Shown: piece by piece, positions 9,541-17,967 of the stretch | Layout of the letters: every line of letters starts with the position of its first letter | Position numbering within the stretch: position 1 is the stretch's first letter | Assembly: GCA_022793895.1 (NCBI GenBank) | Contig: JAAWDS010000005.1 | Coordinates: forward strand, 1 to 41,104 | DNA from: Provencibacterium sp. | GTDB lineage: Bacteria > Bacillota > Clostridia > Oscillospirales > Ruminococcaceae | Length of the DNA: 41,104 nucleotides | Reading direction: 5' to 3' | Notes under the pieces: generated by a model | What the model saw: only the letters and a program-made list of their open reading frames with translations | Databases searched by the model: none | What the model was told of the DNA's origin: nothing | Made by a program: the position numbers and the translations under genes

Positions 9541-9870
9541 TAAAGTAGTTCATCAGCCGGCCGGAAACGGAGGCCAAAAGCTCCTCCTCCGACAAAAAGG
9601 ATGAGCCGAATATAAGAACGTTGGCGTCCTTTATAAAACTTTTCTGGAGCAGCGCTTTTTGCGCTTGGCGGTAGATTTCCGAAAGCGCCTGCTTGGAATC
9701 GCCGATCGAGCCGATTCCAACGGTGACTGGGAGATTCAGGCGCTTCTGTAGATTTTCCGTTATTTTTCCGGCTAACTGGTAGGACTGTTCTTTTAAATCC
9801 GCGGGCTCGGTACCGCTGAGAAGAACGGCTATCGAGGAGGTTTCTTCAAAGATCAAAGCCTTCGATGAGG
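9541..9870 (-). pseudogene. Relic of a YesN-like (AraC-type) response regulator middle domain
   Basis: A minus-strand open segment reads as the central region of a YesN/AraC-type response regulator. The recognisable part is LNLPVTVGIGSIGDS followed by EIYRQAQKALLQKSF, the usual degenerate GGDEF-like core of this family. The receiver domain that should precede it and the AraC domain that should follow it are both absent. The open frame continues past 9870 only as antisense of the neighbouring relic and ends inside the terminator region. It is probably a decayed fragment without function. Confidence 0.6.
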
Positions 9871-9871
9871 A

Positions 9872-10199
9872 TACCATCGGGATGGCTATTACCGGAAGCC
9901 GGGGTTGGTTCTCTACATCCCTTACCGGGCGCTGTTTGCCGCAAGAACCGTCAATTTGCTGGCGGCGGGACGCTGCATCTCCTGCGAGGAGGACGCCTGG
10001 CACATCACCCGCGGGATCCCTAGCTGCACCATCACCGGGCAGGCGGCCGGTACGGCGGCGCTTCCATGTCCGGCAAGGGGTACCCGTTCAGGAAATCGGC
10101 CGCGGGGCTTTGCGGCAGAGGCTGCTGGATCAGGGCGTCTGTATCCGGAAGATGGAGGAAAGCGAACAGGCCCCGATGCAATCGAAAACGGTTTTTTAG
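9872..10199 (+). pseudogene. Relic of the C-terminus of an FAD-dependent oxidoreductase
   Basis: Read without a start codon, the plus strand gives DGYYRKPGLVLYIPYRAL, then NLLAAGRCIS and TGQAAGTAAL. This is the conserved C-terminal FAD-binding part of the FAD_oxidored-type family. Around 10050-10080 the match moves to another frame, continuing as GVPVQEIGRGALRQRLLDQG, the normal tail of such proteins, and ends at TAG 10197-10199. The N-terminal three quarters, including the Rossmann FAD site, are missing. It is truncated and frameshifted and abuts the opposite-strand regulator relic at about 9870. Confidence 0.7.
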
Positions 10200-10527
10200 A
10201 GGAGACAAGGGCGCGTTGCAGAATGAAGTTCTGCAACGCACCCTTTGGAAAAACGGTTTTCAGGGCGAAGAAACTGCCCTGAATTTCGCGCCATAAGGTG
10301 CGAAAACACTGTTTTTCAGGTTTCTGCAAGCCGGAGGATCGGCTCGACCGGAGGTTTCTTTTCTATTTTGCAACAGCCCCTTTTTGCACAAGCCGGAGGC
10401 ACGTTTTTTTACAGCCCGCTCTATTTTGTGGGCCGCTCCCTTCCGGGCATTTTGCGGGGCCTCCTTAAGCTCTTTCCTTTTTTCTGTGGATATGATAGAA
10501 TAATAGCTGTTATGAGGAGGGAAGCGT
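10200..10527. other. Non-coding spacer with hairpins
   Basis: I see no gene here. Apart from the 10209-10243 hairpin, a smaller one (CAGGGC / GCCCTG) lies near 10260-10280. The sequence before 10528 includes an A/T-rich TATGATAGAAT segment that could hold a weak promoter for the flavin-reductase-like gene. Confidence 0.4.
10209..10243. repeat. Inverted repeat hairpin
   Basis: GCGTTGCAGAA (10213-10223) and TTCTGCAACGC (10229-10239) form a perfect 11-bp stem with loop TGAAG. One mismatch and then GGG/CCC extend it to 15 positions. It follows the FAD-oxidoreductase relic by about 10 bp. No T-run follows, so it is more like a palindromic repeat than a terminator. Confidence 0.6.
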
Positions 10528-11205
10528 ATGGGAAAAAAGCGGCCGTTTGTCCCTAGCGGCAGCGGGAAAAAGGAGCCCGGCCCAGAGCTGGGGGAAAAGC
10601 AGATTTGGAAGCCGGGCGCATTGCTCGCGCCCATTCCGCCCGCGCTCGTTAGCTGCGGAACGCTGGAAGCGCCCAACGTTTTAACGGTGGCCTGGACAGG
10701 GATTGTAGCGACCCACCCGCCGCTGACCTATATCTCCTTACGTCCGGAACGGTATTCCTACGGACTTATCCGGGAATCGGGGGAATTTGTCGTGAATCTG
10801 ACTACCGAGGCGCTGGTGCGCGCGGCCGACTTCTGCGGAGCGCGTTCCGGAAGAACGGTGGATAAAATGAAGGAGATGAAGCTGACCCCGCTGGCGGCGA
10901 GCATCGTATCCGCGCCGCTCATTGCCGAGAGCCCGGTTCATCTGGAATGCCGGGTGCGCCAGGTGATCCCTCTGGGCTCGCACGACATGTTTTTATCCGA
11001 CATTGTAGCGGTGCAGGTAGACGAGCGCTGCCTGAACCGGGAGGGGAAGCTCTGCCTGTCGCGCTGCGGGCTGGCGGCGTTCGCCCATGGGGAATATTTT
11101 GCGCTTGGCCGTTCGCTGGGGACCTTTGGCTTCTCGGTGCGTAAACGTCCGGCTTCCGCGCGCCGGGCCTCTGTCCAGCGGACAGAAAGGGGGAAAAGGA
11201 ATTGA
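10528..11205 (+). CDS. Flavin reductase-like (flavoredoxin family) protein
   Basis: This 225-aa protein belongs to the flavin reductase-like FMN-binding split-barrel family. Matching segments are NVLTVAWTGIVATHPPLTYISL (about residues 50-71), GEFVVNLTTEALV, the CGARSGRTVDKM loop and HLECRVRQVIPLGSHDMF. Members bind FMN and act as flavin reductases or small redox carriers in anaerobes; the partner here is unknown. A ~25-residue charged N-terminus precedes the domain. The ATG follows GAGGAGGG. Its last four bases overlap the start of a small membrane protein gene. Confidence 0.85.
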   Translation: MGKKRPFVPSGSGKKEPGPELGEKQIWKPGALLAPIPPALVSCGTLEAPNVLTVAWTGIVATHPPLTYISLRPERYSYGLIRESGEFVVNLTTEALVRAADFCGARSGRTVDKMKEMKLTPLAASIVSAPLIAESPVHLECRVRQVIPLGSHDMFLSDIVAVQVDERCLNREGKLCLSRCGLAAFAHGEYFALGRSLGTFGFSVRKRPASARRASVQRTERGKRN

Positions 11206-11426
11206 AGAGGGCGTTGATAGGCGGTTTCCTGTCGCTCATCGGTACAATTTGGGGACTTGCCGTCCTTTTTTCGGCTTCTAATAATCTTGTAAGCAGCTGG
11301 AGCACGCCGCCTGGAAGGCTGTTCGCCACCGTAGCCCAGCAGGGAATGGCGCCGGTTATGGCTGCCTCGCTCCTTTTGCTGGCGGTGGGGTTGGCGCTGA
11401 TGGGGATCGAATATTTCAAAAAATAG
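11202..11426 (+). CDS. Small two-helix membrane protein, unknown function
   Basis: This 74-aa protein has two hydrophobic segments, about residues 5-24 (IGGFLSLIGTIWGLAVLFSA) and 51-69 (MAASLLLLAVGLALMGIEY), joined by a polar loop with SSWSTPPGR. I do not recognise a family. It starts at a TTG overlapping the preceding stop codon, with GGGAAAAGGA upstream, so it is translationally coupled to the flavin-reductase-like gene. It ends inside the stem of an intrinsic terminator. Confidence 0.75.
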   Translation: MKRALIGGFLSLIGTIWGLAVLFSASNNLVSSWSTPPGRLFATVAQQGMAPVMAASLLLLAVGLALMGIEYFKK

Positions 11427-11447
11427 CCGCGGGAGCGGCTATTTTTT
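11417..11447 (+). terminator. Intrinsic terminator
   Basis: The stem AAATAGCCGC / GCGGCTATTT with loop GGGA is followed by a T-run. It overlaps the stop codon of the small membrane protein and isolates it from the fatty-acid operon. Confidence 0.9.
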
Positions 11448-11508
11448 GGCCGCCGGCTTTCTTTCCCGGCCGCTTGAGGGGCGCAGCTTTATAAATAGAA
11501 AATATCTA

Positions 11509-11537
11509 TTGACAAGATGCAGAAAAACCGATATCAT
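11509..11537 (+). promoter_or_regulatory. Promoter of the fatty-acid synthesis operon
   Basis: A consensus TTGACA (11509-11514), an exact 17-nt spacer and TATCAT (11532-11537) lie about 75 bp upstream of the fabH start. Confidence 0.85.
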
Positions 11538-11541
11538 ATAC

Positions 11542-11555
11542 GTAACACGCGTTAC
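11542..11555 (+). promoter_or_regulatory. Candidate operator of the fatty-acid operon
   Basis: GTAAC (11542-11546), ACGC, GTTAC (11551-11555) is an inverted repeat starting 4 bp after the -10 box, over the expected transcription start. A bound repressor would block initiation. The sequence is not an obvious FapR site or FabT box, and the regulator is not in the window. Confidence 0.5.
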
Positions 11556-11612
11556 ATTTATAATTTACAAATAAAGCGAATTTTCGCCAAAAAAAGCGAG
11601 GGGTGATCGGTA

Positions 11613-12605
11613 TTGAAGGGCTTAAAAATTGTGGCGACCGGCCGGTATGTGCCCGATACGGCGGTAACGAACGACGATATGGCTAAATTGGTAGACACAA
11701 ACGACGAGTGGATCTCCAGCCGGACGGGGATCCGCCAACGCCGGCTGGCGGCCGGCGAGCCCACCTCCTTCATGGCGGTGGAGGCGGCCAAGCGGGCGTT
11801 GGAGGCTTTTTCGGGGGAGGCTGAGGAGATCGATCTGATCGTCTGCTCCACCATTACGCCAGATTTCCATACGCCGTCGGTTGCCTGCCTGGTCGCGCGC
11901 GCGCTCGGCCTGAAAGGGGCGGCGGCTTTTGACGTCAGCGCCGCCTGTAGCGGCTTTGTTTACGCGCTGGATATTGCGCAGAAATATCTGGAAACCGGCG
12001 CGGCGAAAACGGCGTTGGTCCTCAGCGCGGAAACGCTCTCCCACATCACCAATTTTGAAGATCGCTCCACCTGCGTGCTCTTTGGCGACGGGGCGGGGGC
12101 CTGCATTGTGCAGCCCTCCGATGGACGGTATGCCTCCATTCTCGGCGCCGATGCGGAAACGGCGCATGTGCTCTATGCCACCATCCCCTATCCGCCAACC
12201 CCCTTTGAAAAGGAGGAAGCGCTGGCTAAGGGCCGTGCCTTCGAGGTAGTGAACGATGGGTTCATCCACATGGACGGCACGGAGGTCTATAAATTTTCGA
12301 CCGAAGCGATGCCCGCCTGCATCCAGGCGGCCTGTGAGAAGCTGGGCGTGCAGCCGGAGGCGCTCGGACTCATCATTCCGCACCAGGCCAATTTGCGCAT
12401 TGTGCGCACGGCGATGAAGCGCCTGGGGCTGCCGGAGGATCGCGCCTATCTCAACATCGACCGCTATGGCAACACCTCCTCGGCCAGCATTCCGCTTGCT
12501 TTGGATGAGGCGAACCAGGAGGGACGGCTCCAGCCGGGTTCTCTGGTGGCGCTCGTCGGGTTCGGCGCGGGCCTCACCTATGGCTGCGCTCTGTTTAGCT
12601 GGTAA
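11613..12605 (+). CDS. fabH: 3-oxoacyl-ACP synthase III
   Basis: This 330-aa enzyme condenses an acyl-CoA primer with malonyl-ACP to start fatty-acid synthesis. The full Cys-His-Asn triad is visible: Cys112 in DVSAACSGFVYALD, His257 in IIPHQANLRI and Asn287 in YGNTSSASIPLAL. Length is normal for the family. It starts at a TTG with GCGAGGGGTGA upstream. It is the first gene of the operon, behind a strong promoter and a palindromic operator, the usual control point of type II fatty-acid synthesis. FabG follows by 64 bp, a wider gap than in the rest of the operon. Confidence 0.97.
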   Translation: MKGLKIVATGRYVPDTAVTNDDMAKLVDTNDEWISSRTGIRQRRLAAGEPTSFMAVEAAKRALEAFSGEAEEIDLIVCSTITPDFHTPSVACLVARALGLKGAAAFDVSAACSGFVYALDIAQKYLETGAAKTALVLSAETLSHITNFEDRSTCVLFGDGAGACIVQPSDGRYASILGADAETAHVLYATIPYPPTPFEKEEALAKGRAFEVVNDGFIHMDGTEVYKFSTEAMPACIQAACEKLGVQPEALGLIIPHQANLRIVRTAMKRLGLPEDRAYLNIDRYGNTSSASIPLALDEANQEGRLQPGSLVALVGFGAGLTYGCALFSW

Positions 12606-12669
12606 ACGGGCGGCTGCCGCCCTGCGGATAGAAAAAATAGAAGAACGACAGAAAAGAGAGGGATTCCCA

Positions 12670-13413
12670 TTGGCTAAAACAGCATTGATTACCGGGGCGT
12701 CGCGCGGTATCGGCGCCGCTATTGCGCGCAGGCTTGCGAAGGACGGCTTTCAGATTGCCGTGAATTGTCTGGATGAGCGCAACCGCGATGAGCAGGGACT
12801 GGCCGTGGCGGAGGAGTGCCGGGCGCTGGGCGTTCAGGCGGAGTGCTTTATCGCCGACGTATCCTCCCATGAGCAGTGCCGGCAGATGGTAGAGGCGGTC
12901 AAGGCGCAGTTTGGATCGCTGGATGCGTTGGTCAACAACGCGGGCATTACGGCCGACGGGCTGATGGTGCGGATGAAAGAGGATCAATATGACAAAGTGA
13001 TCGCGGTGAACCAGAAGAGCGTTTTCAACATGATGAAGTTTGCCGGCGCGCTGATGATGCGCCAGCGCAGCGGCCGGATTGTCAACATCTCGTCGGTGGC
13101 GGGCGTGTTCGGCAACGCGGGGCAGGTGAACTATTCCGCCTCCAAGGCGGCTATCATCGGCATGACCAAAACGGCGGCCAAGGAGCTCGGCCCGCGCGGG
13201 ATAACGGTCAACGCCGTCGCTCCCGGATTCATTAAGAGCGATATGACCGACGTGCTTTCCGATGAACTGAAGCAGAAAATCCTGGCGCAGATTTCGCTGG
13301 GGACGTTTGGCGAAATTGAGGATGTAGCCAACGCCGCCGCATTCCTTTGCTCCGACCAGGCACGGTATATCACCGGCCAGGTCCTGGTAGTGAACGGCGG
13401 CTTGATGATGTAG
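12670..13413 (+). CDS. fabG: 3-oxoacyl-ACP reductase
   Basis: This 247-aa short-chain dehydrogenase reduces 3-oxoacyl-ACP with NADPH in the elongation cycle. The N-terminal nucleotide-binding motif TGASRGIG, the NNAG motif and the catalytic Ser in NISSVAGVFG followed by YSASK are present. The C-terminus has the normal GQVLVVNGGLMM. I chose the TTG at 12670 because it follows AGAGAGG and gives the usual LAKTALITG beginning; the reading frame is open further upstream but that part overlaps fabH. FabF follows after 12 bp. Confidence 0.97.
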   Translation: MAKTALITGASRGIGAAIARRLAKDGFQIAVNCLDERNRDEQGLAVAEECRALGVQAECFIADVSSHEQCRQMVEAVKAQFGSLDALVNNAGITADGLMVRMKEDQYDKVIAVNQKSVFNMMKFAGALMMRQRSGRIVNISSVAGVFGNAGQVNYSASKAAIIGMTKTAAKELGPRGITVNAVAPGFIKSDMTDVLSDELKQKILAQISLGTFGEIEDVANAAAFLCSDQARYITGQVLVVNGGLMM

Positions 13414-13425
13414 GGAGGTTTCTGG

Positions 13426-14682
13426 ATGAAACGAGTGGTGATAACCGGCATGGGAGCGCTCTCGCCTATCGGCATGGACGTTCGTTCCATGTGGGAAAGT
13501 ATTCGAAACGGCCGGCATGGCTTTACCAAAATCGAAGGGTTCGACGCTTCGGAGATGGGCATCGCCTATTCGGCGCAGATCCATGGCTTTGACCCGGCTG
13601 CTTACGGCATTCCCAAAAAGGAAGCCCGCCGGATGGATCCATACACCCAATACGCCGTAGTGGCGGCCCGGCAGGCGGTGGAAAGCGCGGGCTATTCGTT
13701 GGGCGAGGAAGATCCTTACCGGGTAGGCGTCGTGGTCGGCAGCGGGATCGGCGGGTTTAACACCATCCGCGCCGAGCACGCGAAGTTTCTGGAGAAAGGG
13801 CCGGGCCGGGTTTCGGTATTTTTCGTGCCGATGATGATCTCCAACATGGCGGCAGGTACGATTGCCATTCAGCATGGCTTCAAGGGGGTAAACTTCGCTA
13901 CCGTAACGGCCTGCTCCTCCGGCGCGCACGCCATCGGCGAGGCGTTCCGGGCGATCAAGCACGGCTATATCGATTGTGCTGTGGCCGGGGGGAGCGAGGC
14001 GTGCATCGATGCGTTCAGCATGGCCGGGTTCCACAACATGGGCGCGCTCGCGCGCGGGGAGGATCCCGACCGGCTCTCCATCCCGTTTGACGGCGAGCGT
14101 AACGGCTTTGTTATGGCGGAGGGCGCGGGCATGCTCTTTTTGGAGGAGTATACCCATGCGCAGCGCCGCGGGGCACGCATCTTCGGCGAGATCACCGGCT
14201 ACGGCGCTACGGGCGACGCCTACCACATCACCTCTCCCGCACCCTCCGGCGAGGGCGCGGCCAAGGCGATGGAGCTGGCGGTACAGGAGAGCGGCCTCTC
14301 GATGGAGGAGGTCGGCTATATCAATGCGCACGGTACGGCGACCGTACTCAACGATCAGTGCGAGACCAAGGCGATTAAGCTGGCTTTTGGGGAACATGCG
14401 AAGCGGCTGGCCGTCAGCTCCACCAAGTCGATGACCGGGCACATGCTCGGCGCGGCGGGCGCGGTGGAGGCGATTATCTGCCTGAAGGCGCTGGAGGATG
14501 GGGTCATCCCGCCCACAGCGAACTACCGGACGGCCGACCCGGAATGCGATCTGGATTATGTCACCGAGGGCCTGCGCAAAGCGCCCGAACTGCGCTGCGC
14601 GATTTCCAACGCGTTTGGCTTCGGCGGCCACAACGCTACCCTCTGTTTCCGGAAATATGAAGGGGAGGCGTTTGGCGGATGA
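13426..14682 (+). CDS. fabF: 3-oxoacyl-ACP synthase II
   Basis: This 418-aa condensing enzyme elongates acyl-ACP with malonyl-ACP. The Cys-His-His triad is complete: Cys163 in VTACSSGAHAIGEAF, His302 in NAHGTAT and His339 in STKSMTGHMLGAAGA. The C-terminal NAFGFGGHN is also typical. The ATG follows GGGAGG. Its stop overlaps the accB start by four bases (ATGA), indicating translational coupling. Confidence 0.97.
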   Translation: MKRVVITGMGALSPIGMDVRSMWESIRNGRHGFTKIEGFDASEMGIAYSAQIHGFDPAAYGIPKKEARRMDPYTQYAVVAARQAVESAGYSLGEEDPYRVGVVVGSGIGGFNTIRAEHAKFLEKGPGRVSVFFVPMMISNMAAGTIAIQHGFKGVNFATVTACSSGAHAIGEAFRAIKHGYIDCAVAGGSEACIDAFSMAGFHNMGALARGEDPDRLSIPFDGERNGFVMAEGAGMLFLEEYTHAQRRGARIFGEITGYGATGDAYHITSPAPSGEGAAKAMELAVQESGLSMEEVGYINAHGTATVLNDQCETKAIKLAFGEHAKRLAVSSTKSMTGHMLGAAGAVEAIICLKALEDGVIPPTANYRTADPECDLDYVTEGLRKAPELRCAISNAFGFGGHNATLCFRKYEGEAFGG

Positions 14683-15101
14683 AATACAGTGTGGAAGAAA
14701 TTAAAGAGCTGATGCGGGCTTTCCGGGAAAACGGATTGCAGGAGCTGCGGATCGCGGAGAACGGTACCGAGCTTTATCTGCACGCAGAGGCGGCCGTCCT
14801 TCCCGCAGCGCAGCCGGCGGCCGTTTTTCCGGCGGCGCCGGCCGGGCTGCCGGAAGCAAAGCCGGAGGGGAATCTCATGCGCTCGCCGATTGTCGGCACC
14901 TTTTATGCTTCCCCCGCTCCGGACGCCGCCCCGTTTGTTCGGGTGGGCGATCGGGTACGCAAGGGGGACGTGCTGTTCATCATTGAATCGATGAAGCTGA
15001 TGAACGAAGTAACCAGCGAATTTGACGGAACGGTAGCCGAGCTGCTGGTTCAAAGCGGGGATCCGGTGGAATATGGCCAGGCGATTCTGCGCATCGAATA
15101 G
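14679..15101 (+). CDS. accB: Biotin carboxyl carrier protein of acetyl-CoA carboxylase
   Basis: This 140-aa carrier bears the biotin that shuttles carboxylate between biotin carboxylase and carboxyltransferase. The biotinyl domain spans about residues 68-140, with Lys106 in IIESMKLMNEV as the attachment site. The motif is ESMKLM rather than the common EAMKMM, a known variation. An Ala/Pro-rich linker (about 38-63) joins it to the N-terminal helix region. The start overlaps the fabF stop. Confidence 0.96.
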   Translation: MKYSVEEIKELMRAFRENGLQELRIAENGTELYLHAEAAVLPAAQPAAVFPAAPAGLPEAKPEGNLMRSPIVGTFYASPAPDAAPFVRVGDRVRKGDVLFIIESMKLMNEVTSEFDGTVAELLVQSGDPVEYGQAILRIE

Positions 15102-15124
15102 AGAAAAACAAGGAGGCGGCCGGA

Positions 15125-15583
15125 TTGGCTTTGCTTACTCAGGAAGAAATTAAAGGGATTATCCCGCACCGCGACCCGTTTTTGCTGATTGACGAGGTGC
15201 TCGAACTGGAGCCGGGCGTGCGTGCGGTTGCGCAAAAGCGGATGGTTCCGGAGAGCTTTTGGTTCGCCGGGCATTTTCCGGGCTATCCGGTGACGCCGGG
15301 CGTGTTAATGATCGAGATGCTTGCGCAGACCGGAGCGGTCTGCGCCCTGAGCCTCCCGGAGAACAAGGGACGGCTGGCGATGTTTGCGGGCATTGACAAG
15401 GCGCGTTTCCGCCGCGAGGTGAAGCCGGGCGACCTGCTGCGCCTGGAGGTGGAGATGATCCGCCTGCGCGGGAGCATCGGCGTCGGCCGGGGCGTCGCAA
15501 CGGTGGAGGGCGAGCGCGCCGTCACCGCCGAGCTGATGTTTACCCTGGGGCCGCGCCTCGGCGAAGAGGCCGCCGGGAAATAA
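15125..15583 (+). CDS. fabZ: 3-hydroxyacyl-ACP dehydratase
   Basis: This 152-aa hot-dog-fold enzyme dehydrates 3-hydroxyacyl-ACP to trans-2-enoyl-ACP. Catalytic His50 lies in FAGHFPGYPVTPGVLMIE and Glu64 follows at the expected distance. The N-terminal IPHRDPFLLIDEV is characteristic. It starts at a TTG preceded by AAGGAGG. Confidence 0.96.
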   Translation: MALLTQEEIKGIIPHRDPFLLIDEVLELEPGVRAVAQKRMVPESFWFAGHFPGYPVTPGVLMIEMLAQTGAVCALSLPENKGRLAMFAGIDKARFRREVKPGDLLRLEVEMIRLRGSIGVGRGVATVEGERAVTAELMFTLGPRLGEEAAGK

Positions 15584-15644
15584 AGATGAGGTGTGAGGGC
15601 TGCTTCCCCGTTTCCCAGCCCGCAGAAAGGAAGAGGGTCAAGGC

Positions 15645-16991
15645 ATGTTCGACAAAGTATTGATTGCCAACCGCGGCGAAATAGCGGTCCGCATCATCCG
15701 CGCCTGCCGGGAGCTGGGGGTGCGCACCGTCGCCGTTTGCAGCGAGGCGGACAGGGCGGCGCTGCATGCGCAGATAGCCGACGAGACGATTTGCATCGGC
15801 CCCGCGCCGACCAGCGAGAGCTATCTCAATATGCGCGCCGTTATTTCCGCCTGCGAGGTGACGGGGGCGCAGGCGGTCCATCCCGGTTTCGGCTTCCTTT
15901 CGGAGAACGCCGCCTTTGCCCGGCTTCTGCGCCGCTGCTCGATCAAATTCATCGGCCCGGACCCGGAGAGCATCGAGCGCATGGGGGATAAGGCGAGCGC
16001 GAAGCAGGCGATGCGGGAGGCGGGCGTCCCGGTCATCCCCGGATCGGAGGGGGTTGTCCCCTCGGCGGGGGAAGCGCTGCGGCTGGCGGAGGAAATCGGC
16101 TATCCGGTGCTGGTGAAGGCTACGGCCGGCGGCGGCGGGCGCGGGATCCGCCGGGTGGATACGGCGGACGAGATGGAAGCCGCCTTTACCACGGCGCGGG
16201 AGGAGGCGCTGCGCTTCTTCGGCAACGCGGATGTCTACATCGAAAAGATGATTGTTAACCCGCGCCATGTGGAGGTGCAGGTGCTGGCGGATGAAATGGG
16301 AAATGTCGTGCATTTCGGCGAGAGGGATTGCTCGCTGCAACGGCGCAACCAGAAGGTGCTTGAAGAGGCCCCCTGCCCGGCGCCCATCATGACCCCCGCC
16401 CTGCGCGCCCGGATGGGAGCGGCGGCGGTGGCGGCCGCAAAGGCGGCCGGCTACAAAAATGCGGGTACCATTGAATATCTGTTGGACAGCGAAGGAAACT
16501 TTTATTTTATGGAGATGAACACCCGCATCCAGGTGGAGCACCCCATCACCGAGCTGGTCTATGGGGTCGATCTGGTGAAGCAGCAGATCCAGATTGCCGC
16601 GGGGATGCCGCTCTCCATCCGGCAGGAGGATGTGCGTCCGGTGGGGCACGCCATTGAGTGCCGTATCAACGCGGAGAATCCGGCGGAGGGCTTCCGCCCC
16701 TCGCCGGGGGAGATCCGCTCGCTCTATATGCCGGGCGGGCCGGGCATCCGCATTGACAGTGCGGTTTATGCGGGCTCGGTGATCCCGCCCTATTATGATT
16801 CGATGATTGCCAAGCTCATCGCCTATGCGCCGACGCGCGCCGAGGCGATTGCCAAGATGCGCTGGGCGCTGGCGGAGTTTATTGTGGATGGGGTGGATAC
16901 CAACATTGATTTCCAGCTCTCGATCATCACCGATCCGGAGTTTGCCGCGGCCAGCTATGATAACGGCTACCTGGCGCGGAAGCTGTCGTAA
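15645..16991 (+). CDS. accC: Acetyl-CoA carboxylase, biotin carboxylase subunit
   Basis: This 448-aa ATP-grasp enzyme carboxylates biotin on AccB using bicarbonate and ATP. The N-terminal VLIANRGEIAVRIIRAC, the glycine-rich ATP loop KATAGGGGRGIRRV and the catalytic MEMNTRIQVEHPITE segment are all present, and length is normal. The ATG is preceded by GGAAGAGG. About 60 bp separate it from fabZ. Confidence 0.97.
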   Translation: MFDKVLIANRGEIAVRIIRACRELGVRTVAVCSEADRAALHAQIADETICIGPAPTSESYLNMRAVISACEVTGAQAVHPGFGFLSENAAFARLLRRCSIKFIGPDPESIERMGDKASAKQAMREAGVPVIPGSEGVVPSAGEALRLAEEIGYPVLVKATAGGGGRGIRRVDTADEMEAAFTTAREEALRFFGNADVYIEKMIVNPRHVEVQVLADEMGNVVHFGERDCSLQRRNQKVLEEAPCPAPIMTPALRARMGAAAVAAAKAAGYKNAGTIEYLLDSEGNFYFMEMNTRIQVEHPITELVYGVDLVKQQIQIAAGMPLSIRQEDVRPVGHAIECRINAENPAEGFRPSPGEIRSLYMPGGPGIRIDSAVYAGSVIPPYYDSMIAKLIAYAPTRAEAIAKMRWALAEFIVDGVDTNIDFQLSIITDPEFAAASYDNGYLARKLS

Positions 16992-17085
16992 CGCGGGAGA
17001 GGGCCGGTTTGTCCCGCCATCCTGATTTCCAGAGAGAGGAGTGGCCGTTGCGATGAAAGAGTCTGCCAACAAAGGGGGAGAAAAG

Positions 17086-17967
17086 ATGCTCCAACAGCTC
17101 TTTGAGCAGGTCAAGAACCGTGTAGCCATGCCGATCATCAGCGGCGTGACCGATCGCCGGCTCAATGTGCCGCAGGATTTGCTTTACCGCTGCCCGCGCT
17201 GCGGCGGCGTTGTGCTGATGGAGGATTTTGTGCGCAGCCACCGCGTATGCGGAGAATGCGGGTATCATTCGAGGCTTTCCGCCCCGGAACGGCTGTCGCT
17301 GACGGCCGACCCGGATTCCTTTGTGGAATATGACGCCGAGATGCGAAGCTGCAACCCGCTGGACTTCAAGGGGTATCCGAAGAAGGTGGAGCAGCTCCAA
17401 AAGGCCACCGGGCTGCGGGATGCGGTTGTCACCGGCGAATGCACCATCAAGGGGCAGCGCTGCGTCATCGGCGTGATGGATTCCCGGTTCATGATGGCCT
17501 CGATGGGCTCGGTGGCGGGGGAGAAGATTACCCGCGCCTTCGAGCGCGCGCTGGATCGGCGGCTGCCGGTGGTCCTGTTTACCGCTTCGGGCGGCGCGCG
17601 GATGCAGGAGGGGATCATCTCGCTGATGCAGATGGCGAAAACGGCGGGCGCCGTTTCGCGGCACAGCGCGGCCGGACTGCTTTACATCACCGTTTTGACC
17701 GACCCGACGACGGGCGGGGTAACGGCGAGCTTCGCCTCGCTGGGAGATATCATCCTGGCGGAGCCCAAGGTGCTGGTCGGCTTTGCAGGGCGGCGGGTGA
17801 TTGAAGCGACCATCAAGGAAAAGCTGCCCGATGATTTCCAAACGGCGGAATTCCTGCTGGAGCATGGATTTGTGGATCGGATTGTGAGCCGCCACGAGAT
17901 GCGCCGCACGCTTGGCCACCTCATTCAGATGCACGCAGGGAAGGGGGAAGAGAGCCTTGGCGAATAA
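17086..17967 (+). CDS. accD: Acetyl-CoA carboxylase, carboxyltransferase beta subunit
   Basis: With this start the protein has 293 aa. It forms the carboxyltransferase with AccA, moving carboxylate from biotin to acetyl-CoA. The N-terminal zinc ribbon has YRCPRCGG and RVCGECGYH. The carboxyltransferase core includes the oxyanion region TASGGARMQEGIISLMQM. I prefer the ATG at 17086 because AAAGGGGGAG lies five bases upstream and most homologues begin just here; in-frame starts at 17041 (GTG) and 17053 (ATG) would add 11-15 residues. The end overlaps accA by 11 bases. Confidence 0.95.
   Translation: MLQQLFEQVKNRVAMPIISGVTDRRLNVPQDLLYRCPRCGGVVLMEDFVRSHRVCGECGYHSRLSAPERLSLTADPDSFVEYDAEMRSCNPLDFKGYPKKVEQLQKATGLRDAVVTGECTIKGQRCVIGVMDSRFMMASMGSVAGEKITRAFERALDRRLPVVLFTASGGARMQEGIISLMQMAKTAGAVSRHSAAGLLYITVLTDPTTGGVTASFASLGDIILAEPKVLVGFAGRRVIEATIKEKLPDDFQTAEFLLEHGFVDRIVSRHEMRRTLGHLIQMHAGKGEESLGE

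Noticed and set aside
10209-10243. Hairpin considered as an intrinsic terminator
   Set aside because: The stem is strong but no T-run follows on either strand.
12595-14631. A 678-codon open frame on the minus strand opposite fabG-fabF
   Set aside because: It lies antisense to two unmistakable genes, is rich in Arg, His, Gly and Ala, has no recognisable motif, and reflects the GC-rich codon use of the sense genes.
15540-17165. A 541-codon minus-strand open frame opposite fabZ and accC
   Set aside because: Same reason: an antisense shadow of a conserved operon, with low-complexity Arg/His-rich translation.
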